Below, one piece after another: positions 13,401 through 28,400 of a stretch of 64,000 nt of DNA. The translations under genes and the position numbers were made by a program. Origin of the DNA: Tubiluchus corallicola (taxonomy: Eukaryota; Priapulida; Priapulimorpha; Priapulimorphida; Tubiluchidae). Every line of letters begins with the position of its first letter. The first letter of the stretch is position 1. The stretch is taken from assembly GCA_030141605.1 (NCBI GenBank), contig JAQGDQ010000521.1, forward strand, positions 27,870 through 91,869, given 5' to 3'. The notes beneath the pieces were generated by a model. That model ran no database searches. It was not told the origin of the DNA and saw only the letters and a program-made list of their open reading frames with translations.

Positions 13401-16400
13401 ACTCATGAAATATCTCACTTAACAGAAAAATATTCAAGTTTATTGTGTTTGTAGTTTAAAAATAAAAATAGAAGATAAGCGAAAAAGGGAAAATTTTCAT
13501 AAAAATTGATGGCATTTGCAAACTTCTTGTGATGCATAAAAATGTGACTACATGTACCAAGAAGAAGTTATTAGATGTGATGTCTCAAATATCCACTGTA
13601 TGACCAAAATTTTCATAATAAATTTATTTACATTCGTGACACTTTTTGTTCGAAAGTAATTAATCTAAATTACAATTAGGCCAAGTTAAAAATATAATAT
13701 ATAATATAATTGTTTTCTTTTCCAGCTGTGTTTAACAAAAAAGGTTGAGAATTTGTTTATTAAGCAATTTTTTCCTTGCTGTTTAACATTTGCTGAAATT
13801 TACAAGCGTGCTTGATTAATGTCATTGCTTTTTTATTATCAGTATTAACATATTGTTGCGAATCTTACCACTTATAGGAGTCAGTTAAATTTGAATTACA
13901 TCAAGCGTATGGGACTGATTACGTCACTGTCGCTGTTGGCAAAACTCAATTTGCAAAACTCATGGACAATTCTCAGAGTCGGATTCATGGATCTATTGTT
14001 CTTTTGGGTATTCTTTTTTTTTTGTATTCTACATTGAAATTTCCTCAATTGTTATCATTCACACGCTAGTTAACTGTACTATATTCTACAAATAAATTGT
14101 TTTAGGTACCGGAGAAGGCGCAGAGGGTTTAAATTTTGGCACAGTCACTTACTGGGCCAGGTTGCGGGTACCAATGGATCAAGCACTAACACTGTACAAG
14201 GTAAATTACATTTTGTGCTTTAAAATGTTGTGAGCAAACGTGTGTAAGTGTTTGTTTTATTCGGGTTATAGTTGTAAAACTTGAAAGCTTAAATTTGAAA
14301 CAGAACAACAAAAAAAAACAAAATTTGAAATTGTTGAGTCTTTTATGCCACATCAGAGCATTGCAGCACGAAAAAGATTTTAGGATATAGGTACTATTCT
14401 GCATAAGCGCTCTTCATCATTTTCTTAAAAAACTGATTTTTTCAAGTGACATTATTGTGTTGAATGTTAAACTACACGCTTGCTGAAGTAGTTTTAAGTA
14501 ATCATAGCTTTGTGTTTGAGTTTTCTGGAATTCTCTGATCTTTTTTTGTCAGACTAATGACTGCCAGTGATCGCTGTGTACCAGTCGATCTTGCTGTTAA
14601 TATTTTTCAACTGAACTTAAGTCTGTGGTTAGTCACTTTTTAAGTACGATCAGACTTTTATTAATAAATTGTGCATTTTTCTTCACTTTTGCCTTCGTGT
14701 AGGAAAGGGTGAAAGCTTTAGGATACGTGAGTTCAAATGCTGCACAAGACACCAAGGCCATAACTCAGCCCGCTGGTGTGGATGTGGCCATTCCAACTGA
14801 TAATATCAATGAGCTTCACATTTGCATACAGCGTTGTAGAAATCTCATACCAAGAAGAGAAGGTTTGTATTGGCTGTGTTTGTTACTTTAGGACTGGAGT
14901 GGAATAAATGGCTGGCTGTTGCAATGCGTGCTTGAGTGCAAAGTTAAGCAGTCCCGTTTCTGGTTACTAAATGGATAAGACATCAGGAAAGCAGCTTCTA
15001 AGTGGCTTAGTCTGCAACACTTTGTCCAATTATTGCTGTCATTGAGGAAAGATACAGACCAAACTCTGAATAGTTAATGGCAGTGCCTTGAGACATGTTC
15101 AGTCCTCTTGCCTTAGGTTAAACTAGTAAGTTGTGCTTGTACAAAAAATAGTGCCATACAATACTGTACTTGCAAGATTGGAGCAGATAACTACATTTTA
15201 ATGAATAATTCTCAGTCATTTCAATTGGTGTTCTTTTTAACCAAGCATTACATTATAAGTGAAATCAACATTAATTATTTTCTTAGGTGTTCAGCCATCA
15301 ACTTATGTCGTCTACAAGTTCTATGACTTTGCTGACCATGATACGCTTATTATTCCGTCCAGTAACAACCCAGAGTTTAACGATCACATGACCTATCCTG
15401 TACCTGTCGACTGGGACCTAGATAGGTACCTTAAATCTCAGGTAATATTTTGTTAGATTTTAAAACTATTATAGGATGTAACTTGTATGTTCAAGCCTAT
15501 GCTAAATTAAGAGTTTTGCAGTATTGCAGTAATATGTTTTAATACTGTTGTGTAACATGTATAAGATTATTCAACATTTATCAATGTTTCAAGGTGTTTG
15601 CTGTCCTTCAGGAGTCTGTGTCAACTTTATTTCATTCTGAAATGTTCATTTATTTTAAAATAAGCATCCAAAATATGTGCTTTTTAAAGTAGAAGGAAGA
15701 AGATTTATAAAAAACACTTTGAACTTTTTCTTCTTTACTCCTAATTTATATACAACTGTGTATACAATGTGATAGATATAATATCCGAGTCTGGTTGTTA
15801 ACGCATTCAGTAATGTTATTTTCGAGTGATAATCAGTTAAATATTTTATAAGTGTCTACAACATAAGTTAATATATAAAATAGGCTAAATACACTTAAAA
15901 GTAATAAAACTGGTAATTCTAAAACACTTATGTACTCATAAGTGATTCAAACTTGCTGTATTTTTTATGTGTTAGTGTCCCTAGCTGTATTATATGACGT
16001 GTATAACTAATGTTACACACCCTTATAAAACACTTAATTCATTTTTTTTAGTTAAAATGATATTGTTGAGTCGAATACTATTAAAACGTACATTTTATTA
16101 ATTAGAGATAAATAATATTATGTAAAGGAACAATCTAAACTGTTGATTTAACTCCTGACCAGGTTCTTAGGTAGATCATCACAAACTTTTGTTAGCGCAA
16201 CAACACACAAATACATAATGTATTTTACAACGAGGCGTATATGTAGAGTGTGACCGGAGGATGTGCCTACGAATTCTCAGTTCATTAACTCCACAGAAAT
16301 TAAAACCAAACCAAACATTTTCTAAGGTGTGAGCATAAAGTCATACCTATTGGTTTTATGCATTTTTCTAAAGATTTTGCCTCATCCTGTTCATTACAAA

Positions 16401-19400
16401 CGATATTTTAACTCCTACTAACTCTGAGTGCACGTGATTTGCACTAGGTCAAAATTGTCAACAATTTGCTAATGAGTAGTTAATAAAGTTTATTTGTGGG
16501 CTTGACGATGTTTGGTTATATTAGTTGTGCAGTGTATATGATAATTTTATGATAAATAAAATGCAACTCATTCATACATTCATGCACTTGTGCAATGATA
16601 GGTTTACTGCTGAGCTGAAGACTGTATTGAAACTTATATATTTTTTGTGTAAACATTTGTATTGATTATTATTGTTTGATGTTTGGTAGGCATTGAAATT
16701 ATACGTGTTTGATGATACCGATCCTGAACAAACTTGTTACCTGGGCATAGCCAACATTCCACTGATTTCACTGTCACATGACAAGGCCATTAAAGGAACA
16801 TTTGAACTGAAAAGGGTATAACTTTCAGCATTATTTTTGTGGTGTTCTGGTAATTGGACATATTAATTGAGTTATATGAGGTTCATTTTAGAGTGTTTTC
16901 AAGAGAGCTTGTGTGGGTTCGATTCCTTGGTAAGGTCAAGTCAAGTTTTACGCTTGGTATCTGCTCCATTCTGCCAAGCATGTAGATTACAGAGTAAATT
17001 TTAAAATAAATCTGCCTGTTCAGAATCTCATTTTTGATTTTTTTATAATGAGCCATGTTTTATTGCAACTATTGATAGAACGATATAACTAGGCCGTATT
17101 GTTGAATGCTAGATAGCGGCTTACAGCGTGCCAAAATCTATATTAAAAATCCCTGCTTTATTGAATGCTGTATTTTAACTGATTGAGCTATTCATTCAAA
17201 TTTTTGCCCATCAAAAAAAGTTGATTTTTTTTAATATCTGGCAGCAAATTGTCCTTAACTCATACAATCTTAGAAATGAAATTTGAAATAACTGCAAACA
17301 TCTTGTTCTACTCTAGCAAACAACTTTTTGCTGAATGTTTTGTCACAGTCAATTATAAAGTTTTCAATTAACACTTTTAATCACAACAGATGGATGGTCA
17401 AGTGACTGGAGTTGTGGAGGTTTTGTTAGCTTGGAAATTTACTTATATTCCACCCCGAGCTTCTACTCATACTGCTCAACAGGTAGGATTCAATATTATG
17501 TGCTTTCTTTTGATATAATAAGCACTTGCGTTGTTTCCACATTACAATTTATGTGTAGCAAACTGACAAATTATTATGTTTATGTAGCTGTTTAGCTTAA
17601 TACATGTTTATTTCTTAGCTTATTTGCTTAAGCTGTTATTATTGTACTTTATTGATCATTTTGTAGCTGAAGTGAAAAAGAACGTAGCTCTAGTCTTTAA
17701 ATGTTTGTTATTTAACTTCTGTTTTTTTAGTTTCGCTTCCTCATAGTGATATTTCTATATCTATACATATTACCGTATATACTCGCATATAAGCCTACAT
17801 CGCATATAAGCCGACCCCCTAAATCTGCTTTAAAATGGCCAGTTTTTGCAAAAACCCGTATATAAGCCGACCATCAACTTTCTTGCTGCCTCCAGGTTGC
17901 TTGTTTCTTCAGCGGCCTTTATCACTTTTAGCTTGAAGTCAGCAGTATAGGACATACGTTTTCTTTTTTCTCCAGGCATGGTGTATTGCACAAATAAACA
18001 CGTGCTCACGTTTGCCTCAGTTTGCCTCATTGGTTTGCTGTTCCTCTATAAGCCACGTGACCCTCGTCTCCCCACGCGCTGCCTACCAATTGGCTGATGA
18101 CGTCGGCTTCACCACTAGCTGTAGCTTGGTTACGGCTCGCAACTGGTGACACACAGTGGTGTATTGCTAAATAAAAAGTAGGTGGACGGCTAGTGTCTGT
18201 CCTTGTGTTCATTTTGTTTCATGCGCATATAAGCCGACCCCCTGATTTCAGTATTGTATTTTATAGTTCTAAATTCGGCTTATATGCGAGTATATACGGT
18301 AAGTTTCAACTGAAATTTTTTTAATCAATTTTTCGTCCATATCTACGGATGGTCAACCTAGGGAAAAATAAACTGTAAATTAACTTTTTCTTCGTGTGAG
18401 TTTCAGTGAGTGTTTGCATGCCCTTTCAATCTCCTTATTTGACTGAATGTAGTTTCCTGTTTTGCTATGATTTTGGATTGCAAGTCTAACTTAATCCATT
18501 ATAGTATTAATCTTAATGTGTGGTTGGGATATAGTCTAACGGTTTTGAGCATGCTTTGCTTGGATGGCTAGGTTTGATATTCGCTCTACACATTTGATAC
18601 TCAATATATCTTTGTTAAGTAGTCGGCTACAAATATTGTGCTGAGTAAGCAGTCTCACGTATTGTCATTTATAGACTAATAAAAAAGGCATTTGCTTGCT
18701 TTGTAATTTAGCTGAAACAACTGCCACAAAACCCTATTGTATTATTCAGTAATGCTAGTTTGGTGAACCAATAAATTTTCAGTAGAAAGTCATACTGGCA
18801 CTAATTAACTGAATAATTACAGATTCGCTCTTCTTCACCAGAAAAGCCAATGTCTCTTCATCCTGCAATGCCAGCCATGCCAGCATCAGGAGCCACTGTT
18901 GCTGATTCAGACATTCTTCATGCCAAGATCACTGTAGCAATGTCAGCCGAGATACCTGAAGGTCAGCCAGCTTCTGTTACAGCTGCAGCAAAAACGCATT
19001 CTACTGAGGCACCAGCTACTACAACTGCAGCAGTCATTCAGCGTAGCAAATCTCCAACCAGCACAGCAGCAGAAAAGGTTCGTGGCAGGGAATCTCCATT
19101 TTCCGTATCTGAGACGGTTCGTCTTCGTGAATTGCAACTCGCTGCTGACACAAAAGCTTTAGATATACATCCAACTGAACCTACAGCAGCACCCGTGCCA
19201 GAGATGCAGCCTGATATGATAGCTGCGACAGAGCCAGCAGCTCATTCTCTGCTAGAACCGGTATCTACAATTGCTGATAGTCTCCTGCCTCTCCATGCTA
19301 GCACTCCGGAAAGAAAACCTCCACCAGCGCCAAAGCCTCGTGAAAGAGATAAGGTATTCGATAACTTTCACTTGTTTGTAAGCATTTTTATATTGCATGT

Positions 19401-22400
19401 AGCTGTAATTCTAGAATATGTTTTACGGTTGTGTCAAGTATTTTACCGTCTATAAATGTCGAAAACACATTTTATTGATTTTGTTTTATCACTTTTCAAA
19501 TGATTTAATATTTTTATGTAATTTGGTATGTAGCTTTAGGACACTGAGTGCTCTTGGCTTTGGTTTTGTATTGTTACAATGACCAGCCATTTTTGACATT
19601 TTGGTGATCTTTGAATATCCAGATAAAAATACCTAGTGTGTAGGAAAATGATTTTATTTTTCCATTTGTTATATTTGTGTAAGATCACTTTAGTTTTATA
19701 GCATTTAGGAGCCCATTCTATATAAACAAATATAGTTCCTTTTCTAGAGTACTATTCTTACTATTCATTTCAATTGAACTTTGCTTCCAATACTTGCTTT
19801 TGTATTAGCAAATATTTGATAGACATGCAAAGTGCACTTGTCTAATTGCTGTTTGTTATTATTGTTGCAGCCTTCCCCCGCAACCCGACGGAAACTCTTA
19901 GCTAGGATAAATGTTGATATGTATGAGAGTTCGGGGGCCTCACTAACAGCTGATGCAGTGCCGGGTGGTAGTGCTGAATCAGCTACTGGAACTGTACCTG
20001 TAAGTGAATTAATTGTGAATATGGTTGTCAGATGTGATCTTGTGATGTGACGTCTTTGATGCACTCAATGCATTTTTTCCGATTTTCTGACTACTACTGT
20101 TTATATATACTTTGTAATTTCATACTAGCACATTTCTTGGTTTAGAGTTACTACTACTAAACTTGCAAAAATTTAATGTATGCATTAGGGCGTTAGCTCA
20201 GTAAGTGAAAGTTTCTAGCTCAAATCCAGACTTTGCCAAACTTTTCATATTTTCTTAATACGTTTGTTTCAGACTCTTTTAGTTTCAAAAGCTAATAACT
20301 GGGCGGTTCATTCCATCTTTTTGTTTCTTGTGCCTGGCTATATGATTGAAAGAATACCGATAATGAGTTAAACATCTTAAATGTTTAGTAGCAAGCACCT
20401 AGCATTTGTATTCAGTTCTTAATGCAGACTTAACTTTCTCTAAATAATTAGAACTGCTTAATAATGTTGGGAAAGATTTTGGACATTACTATGATGATAA
20501 TTATACATTTAGTGATCGGCTAGCACATGGACTGTATTGGATGATGAATTGAAATTAATTATGCTACTATCGCTTTGATTAATTAATTAATAAACTATTT
20601 ATTTATATTGTTACCATTATACTAGCTTGTCAATGTATTGCATTCTGATATGCAAATAAAAATGAAATATATAACATAAGTCTTAGTAAATAATAATACT
20701 AAATCACCTAGCCATATAAATGTAAACTGAAAATAGGTGAAAGCATTTACTTGAAGTGGTTTTTCTCGTAAAACTTTTTTACAGTGACACTTTTCGTTAC
20801 TATTCTTTTAGTGTGAATGCGCTTTAGACACTATCACAATACTGCATAGATTTAGATTAGGGAAGTTAACAAAAACAAGCTTTTGTTACAGGTAAATGGC
20901 AAGCGTAGTTTGAAAGGAACCTCAGATAATCTTGCCGATACTATACCGGAAGAGCTACCTTCAGATGACGGAAGTTCAGGTATGTAAAACTGTAATCATT
21001 CATTTTGCTTGGACCATATTCAAGCAGGGATGAACCAATCTGTCCTTTTTGTCCATTTTTTGCCCAAAAAAATGGCTAGTTCTCATATCAAGATAGACCT
21101 GGTCAGGCTATTCTTTATGAATGTGGAGGGGAGAGGTCAAAGATCAGAATCATTATTTTTGCTTTTGTTTTTGTGGTTGTTTACAACCATTGTTTACAGC
21201 CTATGTAAAATTATCTGCTGCTTGTGTCGTCATATACAGTGAGAATATCTGCTTTAAAGTTTTCTTTGTATGCTGTATGTAAGTACGGAATTAAAGGATC
21301 AGTAAATCAGTATCACAGTGTAAAAAGGTACCATTTATTGGTTTATAGTGAAGACCTTGAGACCATGACACATATTATATATAAGTCTGTTGTGGATTTT
21401 GCGGTGTGGTTTGGTTTTGTACATGTAAATGCATTAGCTGCAAATACATTCCTTGTTTTTTTTTGTTTTATGCAAATTGACGCGTTGTTTATGCATGAAG
21501 GCTTGATTTTACCCAAGTATTTTAACATCTAACAATGGTAATAAGCACTGAGTGTTTGTCTAAGGCTTTAAAATAAGAATTTTATGCAACAGGATATAGC
21601 GAAGAGTCAGACACCGAGAAACGGATAAGAGATGTCGAGGCAGAGTTTGCTAAACCTTCGCCTTCGCCACGAAAACAGCGATTTCAGGTAGGGCCTATTA
21701 TAAGGAAACTATTTTTAAATCAAGATGACAAATGTGATTGGTTTACAGTAGATTCATTTCTGTGTACAAAACAGGATCCTTGCGCCTAAGTATAAGTACT
21801 GGTATGGGAAATGGTGTGAGAATTGTTTTTACAACTGAAAAATTTCTGGCGTGGCAGTTTGCCCAAAAGTTGAGGTTAGTCCTTGCTCCAACATTTGTAT
21901 TGCATGTCAGACTAGTGTAAAGTTTGGTTGTTTTGAGTCTTCCTACAATATTTGAGATTGTGTATAAGATTTCCTACAATATTTGAAAGAAGCTTTATAT
22001 AGGCCAAACAAAAGCATTATGCGCTCACATATTTATGAGCGCGTTAGAGAAAACTCTTTTGTAGTAATTTATAAGAAGTTTTCATCACATTTAAACTTCA
22101 GAATTTCTTAAATTATCTTATTCGTGTCCTATCAAACTTATGAAAGTTGTCAAAATGTTTTTGATAATATATTATTATTGTACGGTATTAAAGCTATTGA
22201 AGCAGTTCTTCTTTTTTCTTTGTTGTTTATGATATTAGCTACTGTGTGTGTGTGTTGTCTCAGAACTTAAAGACATTCAATCAACGAACTTTTTACCTAA
22301 GAAATTCCTAGAAACAGTATAAAAATTACATCAACAAACTTATTTGTAAATCTATTAAGAAACCAGGTAAAGTAACTGGTTACTTGAACATTTTGTCACA

Positions 22401-25400
22401 TTTCATCATTGCAAGTGTGGAGAACATCAAGTTGTTATAGTTTCATACACTTTATTGTAACATTTTTGGTTTAAACTTGATTCTAGCTAATGATGTCAAA
22501 AATAACTTACTATCTGTTAACATGTTTTTGTGCTTACAAATTAGCTGAGCCCTGCACATCAGACGTTTGAATATGCGCCATTATTCTTTTTCTAAATTTT
22601 CGTAATTTTCTAAGTAAAGATACTAATATGAAGCTGTTATGCTTGCTGGTTTTTGTAGATGTGATTTACTGTCTGCACTAACCGTATAGCAATAATATTG
22701 CTTTCTTTGATAAAATTCTGCTGAGCATGTATGTATATGTTGAATTAGTAGCTTTGTTCATCAATCATTCATCATATTGCATTAAGATTAAGAGAAAACG
22801 GATTGTTGTTACTATGCACATACATAAACTGAAAATAATGTATAAATTTAAATGGTGAAACTTATTTTTATTTAGAAAAGGCAAGTATTGTTTTTTCGAC
22901 GAAGACCACTACACTAAACCGTCTGGTCAATATTATTATTATTATATTATTATTACCACCATGCTTGCTGTGCAAAACATGTTATTGCTTTATTTACTGA
23001 CGTTTCACTCAAAATCACATTCTGTGGAAAAGTACTTTACATTATTTATATATTATAGGGTTCTGATCAGATAGCTATAGCTATTTCTCACCTCACTCTC
23101 AGCCCGGATGCAGCTGTATGCCACGATACATCCGTACAACGACTGTTTGTCGCATTCCAGTTTCTAGGTTTTCCACCAGAGGAACTAGAGACACCATTCA
23201 GCTTACCAAAACCCGAGCCAGGAAAATCCATATCATTTAATTTCAGGAAAGGTGAGTTGAGATTTTTTGGTTTATACTGTAATATAGCATATTTTATACT
23301 GTAATTATTCACATTCTTGACTAGTGTTTGTGTAAGCATAGCATTTATAAACCTCAAAGTCACAACTTTAGCTGGGTGGAAATACTTTTGTTGTATACCA
23401 TATTTACTCCTTTTAGTGCCTATGCTTAATTAAAGGCCTGTCTCAATAAGCGCTTGAGGAAACAGAATGAAGAAATAATAAGCATTTGATATAATGAAAA
23501 ATCTGCATCAGTCTCAGCTCATGTACAAAACTTTACTGTAAAGCTTGCTTATTTTGCAGTCACATTAACACTAGCATGCAGCATAGATTTATTGTATATT
23601 CTTTCAAATTGGCACTGTTTTGCTATGGATACCCGGCATACATAAGGAGTAAAGACGTTTGAGGTCTTCAAAGTAACAAAGCGTCAATGCTTGAATAAGG
23701 GCCCACTAATGGTTGAAAAAATAAGGTGCGGGTTCTAAAACAAGTAAATACGGTACTTCATTTTTGCAAAAATTATACAATATTGTGTAGGACTAGGGGA
23801 GTTCCTGAAAATTACCCTAAATTAAGCAACACTTGGCTAGTCAGTGAAGGATGTGTGACTGTCTGGTTTAGTACTTGCTCTGGGTGGTTTCATTCTTCAT
23901 ATTGATTCAGGCTGTTTACCTTCGAGAGAGGAAGAACTCGCTTCCTCTGTGGTTCATTGTCTCTTCTTGGTGGGCTTAGCCTTATTACTGAACAAAGTTC
24001 CTGTCTTACCACGACAATTCATATCCACCCTTACCTACCATTGAGTGCTGGATTCCAGTGGCTGAGTGCCGAACTGTATAAAAAAAGCGTTTTTAGCCAT
24101 TTACAGTACACGACTGGTTTTTTTTTTAGCAAGCAATTTTTAACAGTTGCACTGTGCTGGTTTGTAAAATCACTACTGCCCGTGCACTGGCCAGCAATGA
24201 CCTTATGGTAATTCCACTTATGTGTGTTAATTGTTGCTGGTTGCTCTCTCTTTCGAGATTATAAAACTAATTAATGTTAAATATAGCTGCTGCAAACAAG
24301 TGCTATCTTTGTCGTTGATAATCATTTAATTCATTCCTTAAGTGAAGCTTTTCAGCAATTAATTACTGTCCTAGAAACTAGTGATGAAATTTCAGTATAT
24401 AAACGACAATTATTTACAACTGTGTCATGGCCATGACTGTTAACCACCACACCAACAAGTCACTTAACTTGGGTAAATATTCTTGTTTATTCTACACCCA
24501 AGAAGAATTATATTTTTAGCCTTGAACAGAGGTATGTTAAACTACCAATTTTGTTTAGAAGTAATTGTGCACAGGCTAATAGCACTGTTTTGTACATAGC
24601 TAGAGTTTAATGAGTGAATTATATGCAGTTAAATGTCTTCATGTGACCACCATTTTAACAGATCTCGAGAAAAGAGCATTCAGTATTGTTCCCAAAATAT
24701 AAAGTTTTTAGAAATGAAAACTTTGCAGAAAAGTTAAAATAACAAAAGAGGTGATCGAGTGAAGTTTATTAAACCTTTATGATTCAAACTTTTTTCCCCC
24801 ACTTAATATTAATGAGTCTAAAATTCATACTTTTTTTGCATAGTAACTCACTTTTCAGTCACTATCAAAATAGATCCACTTTTGATATAATTCAGGATTG
24901 TATAAAAGCTACAAACTGATTCAGTGAATGCTGTTATGTCAATCATAGCATCGCAGTTGAAAGCATATTATAAGTGTGTCTACTTGTATTATAACATTTA
25001 TTCATGACCTAAGGTATGACAATGCATTTTTTGTGCACTAAGACTGTGGAAATAAACAATGTTTAAATAAAAGACAGATTACCCAAATACAACATTATTG
25101 CATGGAGATCCCTAGCAAAACCCCCTTGTTAAATTAGTGATATAATTGCTAGTAAATTTTTATTATTAAAATATTATACAGCACATTTAAAAATTGAACA
25201 CCCAGTATGGGATAAGTAATGTACACAAATACAAAAAATGTTTGCATTCTAGGATGAAAAGATAAAATTTGTCTAAAAACTGTCCGCATTGGTTATATTG
25301 TAATTATTGTCAGTGAAGGAATGAATTTTAGACGAAACTGGTTAGGCCTTGTTGTAATGGCCAATATTGTTAAATTTTTGACAGCTTTTACTACACTGCA

Positions 25401-28400
25401 GCCATTTTGTGATAGCAACTTGATTTAAGATGCATTTTTGCTGCAATAGAAAAGGTACAATACCATTGCTTTCAACTTTATTATCAGTTAAGTCTGACAA
25501 GTGTTGTTACGCATGAGGGTAGCTCACATCAACGTATCCAAGCAGTGGTTGTTCTTTTCGGTATCTGTACAGTGTTCTTGGTACATAATATTCATGGCCT
25601 TCCCTGTAACATAACAAAATAATTATTACCCTACAGTGAACCTTTGACATTCACAGAAATATGACAAAATTTGCTATGGAAATAACGTGTCCCTTAAGAA
25701 GGATGATCGCAGATCTAGGATTGATATTCTTAGAAAGATATTAGATGCAATTGCCTTCCTTATTGATGTCATCATATAGCCGTGCATACTAAATGACATT
25801 AAATGACCCGCGTGACCCAATTTAGCTATAATTTGCTTGTACAAGGAATTAATTTGCAGAATAAGGCTCGGTTGTTGGATATATTTTTACAGTTTTATTG
25901 TATTTTGTCCCATTAATTCGTTTCTAGGAATTGCGCCAAATAGTCAGGTTTCCATTATTATGTATCAGTCAACGTAACGCAGACAGTGAGGATTAGCAAA
26001 TGATAATTTGTCATTGCCAGGGATTCTTGTTAGTTTTTTCTACCGTGCAGCCTCTCGCTGTTTATATAGACAGGAAATACAATCCAATGTGACTGAGAAA
26101 CTTCTGCCTTTTCACTGTCTCATTTTAGATTGTTATCCTTCATAATGAAATGGATTCTGGTAGAATCACAACCATCAACTCCATAAGTGAATGTTGAGTA
26201 CTAGATATCAGCTTGCTGTGTTGTTAACTGTATAGCAAAGGATCCAATAAACCAGTCAGCCAACTACTTAATGAGCTAATCAAACAACAAAACATCTTTT
26301 TACCTACCAATCAACCAACTATTATCAGCTAACCAGTAATTAAATATACCAACAACTGCCATTAACTCATTTCAGACCCACTAAATAAGCACTCAAATGA
26401 ACTTAGCTAGTATGTCAACCAATAAATTAATTTATCAGTCCTGGATGTTAAGAACATTATACTGTAATAACAATCCAAGTTATTTTAGTATCTTTGCAGT
26501 TTATAGGTGCTGCAAGTTGTCTATGGTTTCGCCACAATAGTCGTTAAATTATAAACCATCACTGACTCGAGTTTTCATAGAGAAAAGTCGTGCAACCTGT
26601 GTTCAGTTAGTCTGGCTTATCTTTTGTGTTTAATATCATTCATAACAATAATTCAAGTACTAATTCTAATTAGCCAACCTGGTCTGTTTAGATTAGCCAT
26701 TTATCTACTGTTTCTTATTGACCCAATTAGCTAACGTTTGTTTGCACAATAAGCAATTCTCCAGAACTAAATGTCTAACAATGAAGCATGTTTGGTTAGC
26801 TGTGTGAGATAATTGTTTCGTTTATTCCTCTTGTGAATTTTCACTAATGTAGCTTCGAAGGCTGCGAAAACGGCACAGTAATGTGGTGCAATATTAAATA
26901 TGCGAGAATTACAGTGAATTCGCAGGAATACAAATCAAATTGGCAGATTGGTTGAACTTTGGCTGACCCACTACAGGGGTATTAGTCAGAAAAAATTGCA
27001 AACCTGATACATCTCAAGCACTTCTTGGGAGAATAGCATAAATAAATAATCAACAAAAATGAATGCTAAAACATTTAGCCAGGAATTGAATAAATTGAGA
27101 AATTTGATCTGTGAAAAAACCAATGAAAGGGCTGGACGAATTTTGTGAATTCTCATAATTTTATGAATTGCTTGATACACTATTAAGGAATATGCTGAAA
27201 AATTTATAGTTTCTCTGTTTAGTTGGTTTGCAATTTCCACTTTTCATATATATTCTAGTTCAACAAAGGCTTTGTACTGAAAAAAAATTTATAATTGTAT
27301 CTAGTCCAGATACATTATGATGCCATATCCCCACTATACATATGTGCCAAAACTGTGACACTTTGAGAAAAATCTTCAAAAAATGAATGTCACTTCTAGC
27401 TATAGATGTGTCCAATACATTTTCAGGTCTAACAAGGCAGATAATATGTGTCCCAAAGATGTATCTCTGCAACTGAGACAGAATCTGACACCATAATGTT
27501 ATAGGGATTTCGAGCGTAATGACTTGATGAACCTTGATATATGTCTTGTAAAAGTGTCTTTAAAAATGCATTCTCAAACAAGAATTTCAAATGCCAAGAT
27601 GGTGTACCCATTCAAGTAGCTTGATTCATCATATTACACTTTTCATTATGGTACCGTGGTTATAGCCATGTTTACTTATTAAAAAGGGAAGTATGTTAAA
27701 GTGATATGTTTTGTAAATTTATTTTTCTGCTTTACAAAAGAAAAATTGACTCACTTAAATTCATATTCATATCCTTGAGTTTTTTCTGCAATTTCTTCTG
27801 CTTCCGCTGTATCAGTGGCATGCAGACTCCCATATGATTCGCCACTTCTTTCAAAAGAATTGCTGCTGCTTCTCTGTCCTTCTCCCTCTATTACTCCTCT
27901 ACTAACTGGACCGAAAGTTGTGACGTGGAATTCTCCTTTCTTCGGAATTGGCTTTGCTCCTGTTACATGTGCTCTTTGAGTTATGTCTGGGGATACAGGT
28001 TGTTGATGTTCAGGCAAGTAAACTGGTTTTGTAGGAGGCAGTGGCTGAGGATAGTGCACTGGTTGAGCTTCTAGAATTGGTTGTGGTATGTATACTGAGT
28101 TATCTTCTAAAAGCGTTTGAGGTTGGTGAGCTGGATTAATTGTTGGAATTGATTGAGGTTCATTTATTGGTAGAGGATGATGCACTGGGTTAGCATCAAT
28201 AACTGCTGCACTGTGTTCAGGTTGGTAAGCCCTTGCCAAATGTATGTCATTTTTGTCGTATGGTAGCAGCAATTTTTCTGATTGATGTCCAGCTCTTTGG
28301 CCATCGTATCCTGTTTCAATTAATTTCACATTGTTGGTTGGTCTTTTGTGAAGAATTTCTGAATCACTGGTGTGTCCTTCATAAAGGTAGCCGTACGGTG

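Noticed and set aside
14940-14990. Further 5S-like SINE head (AAAGTTAAGCAGTCCCG)
   Set aside because: Similarity fades after about 12 bases and no SINE body follows.
27751-27753. TGA as the end of the nested gene
   Set aside because: It lies inside a strong donor (AA|GTGAGTC) and a phase-matching terminal exon exists at 25507-25603. It may still be used if the intron is retained.
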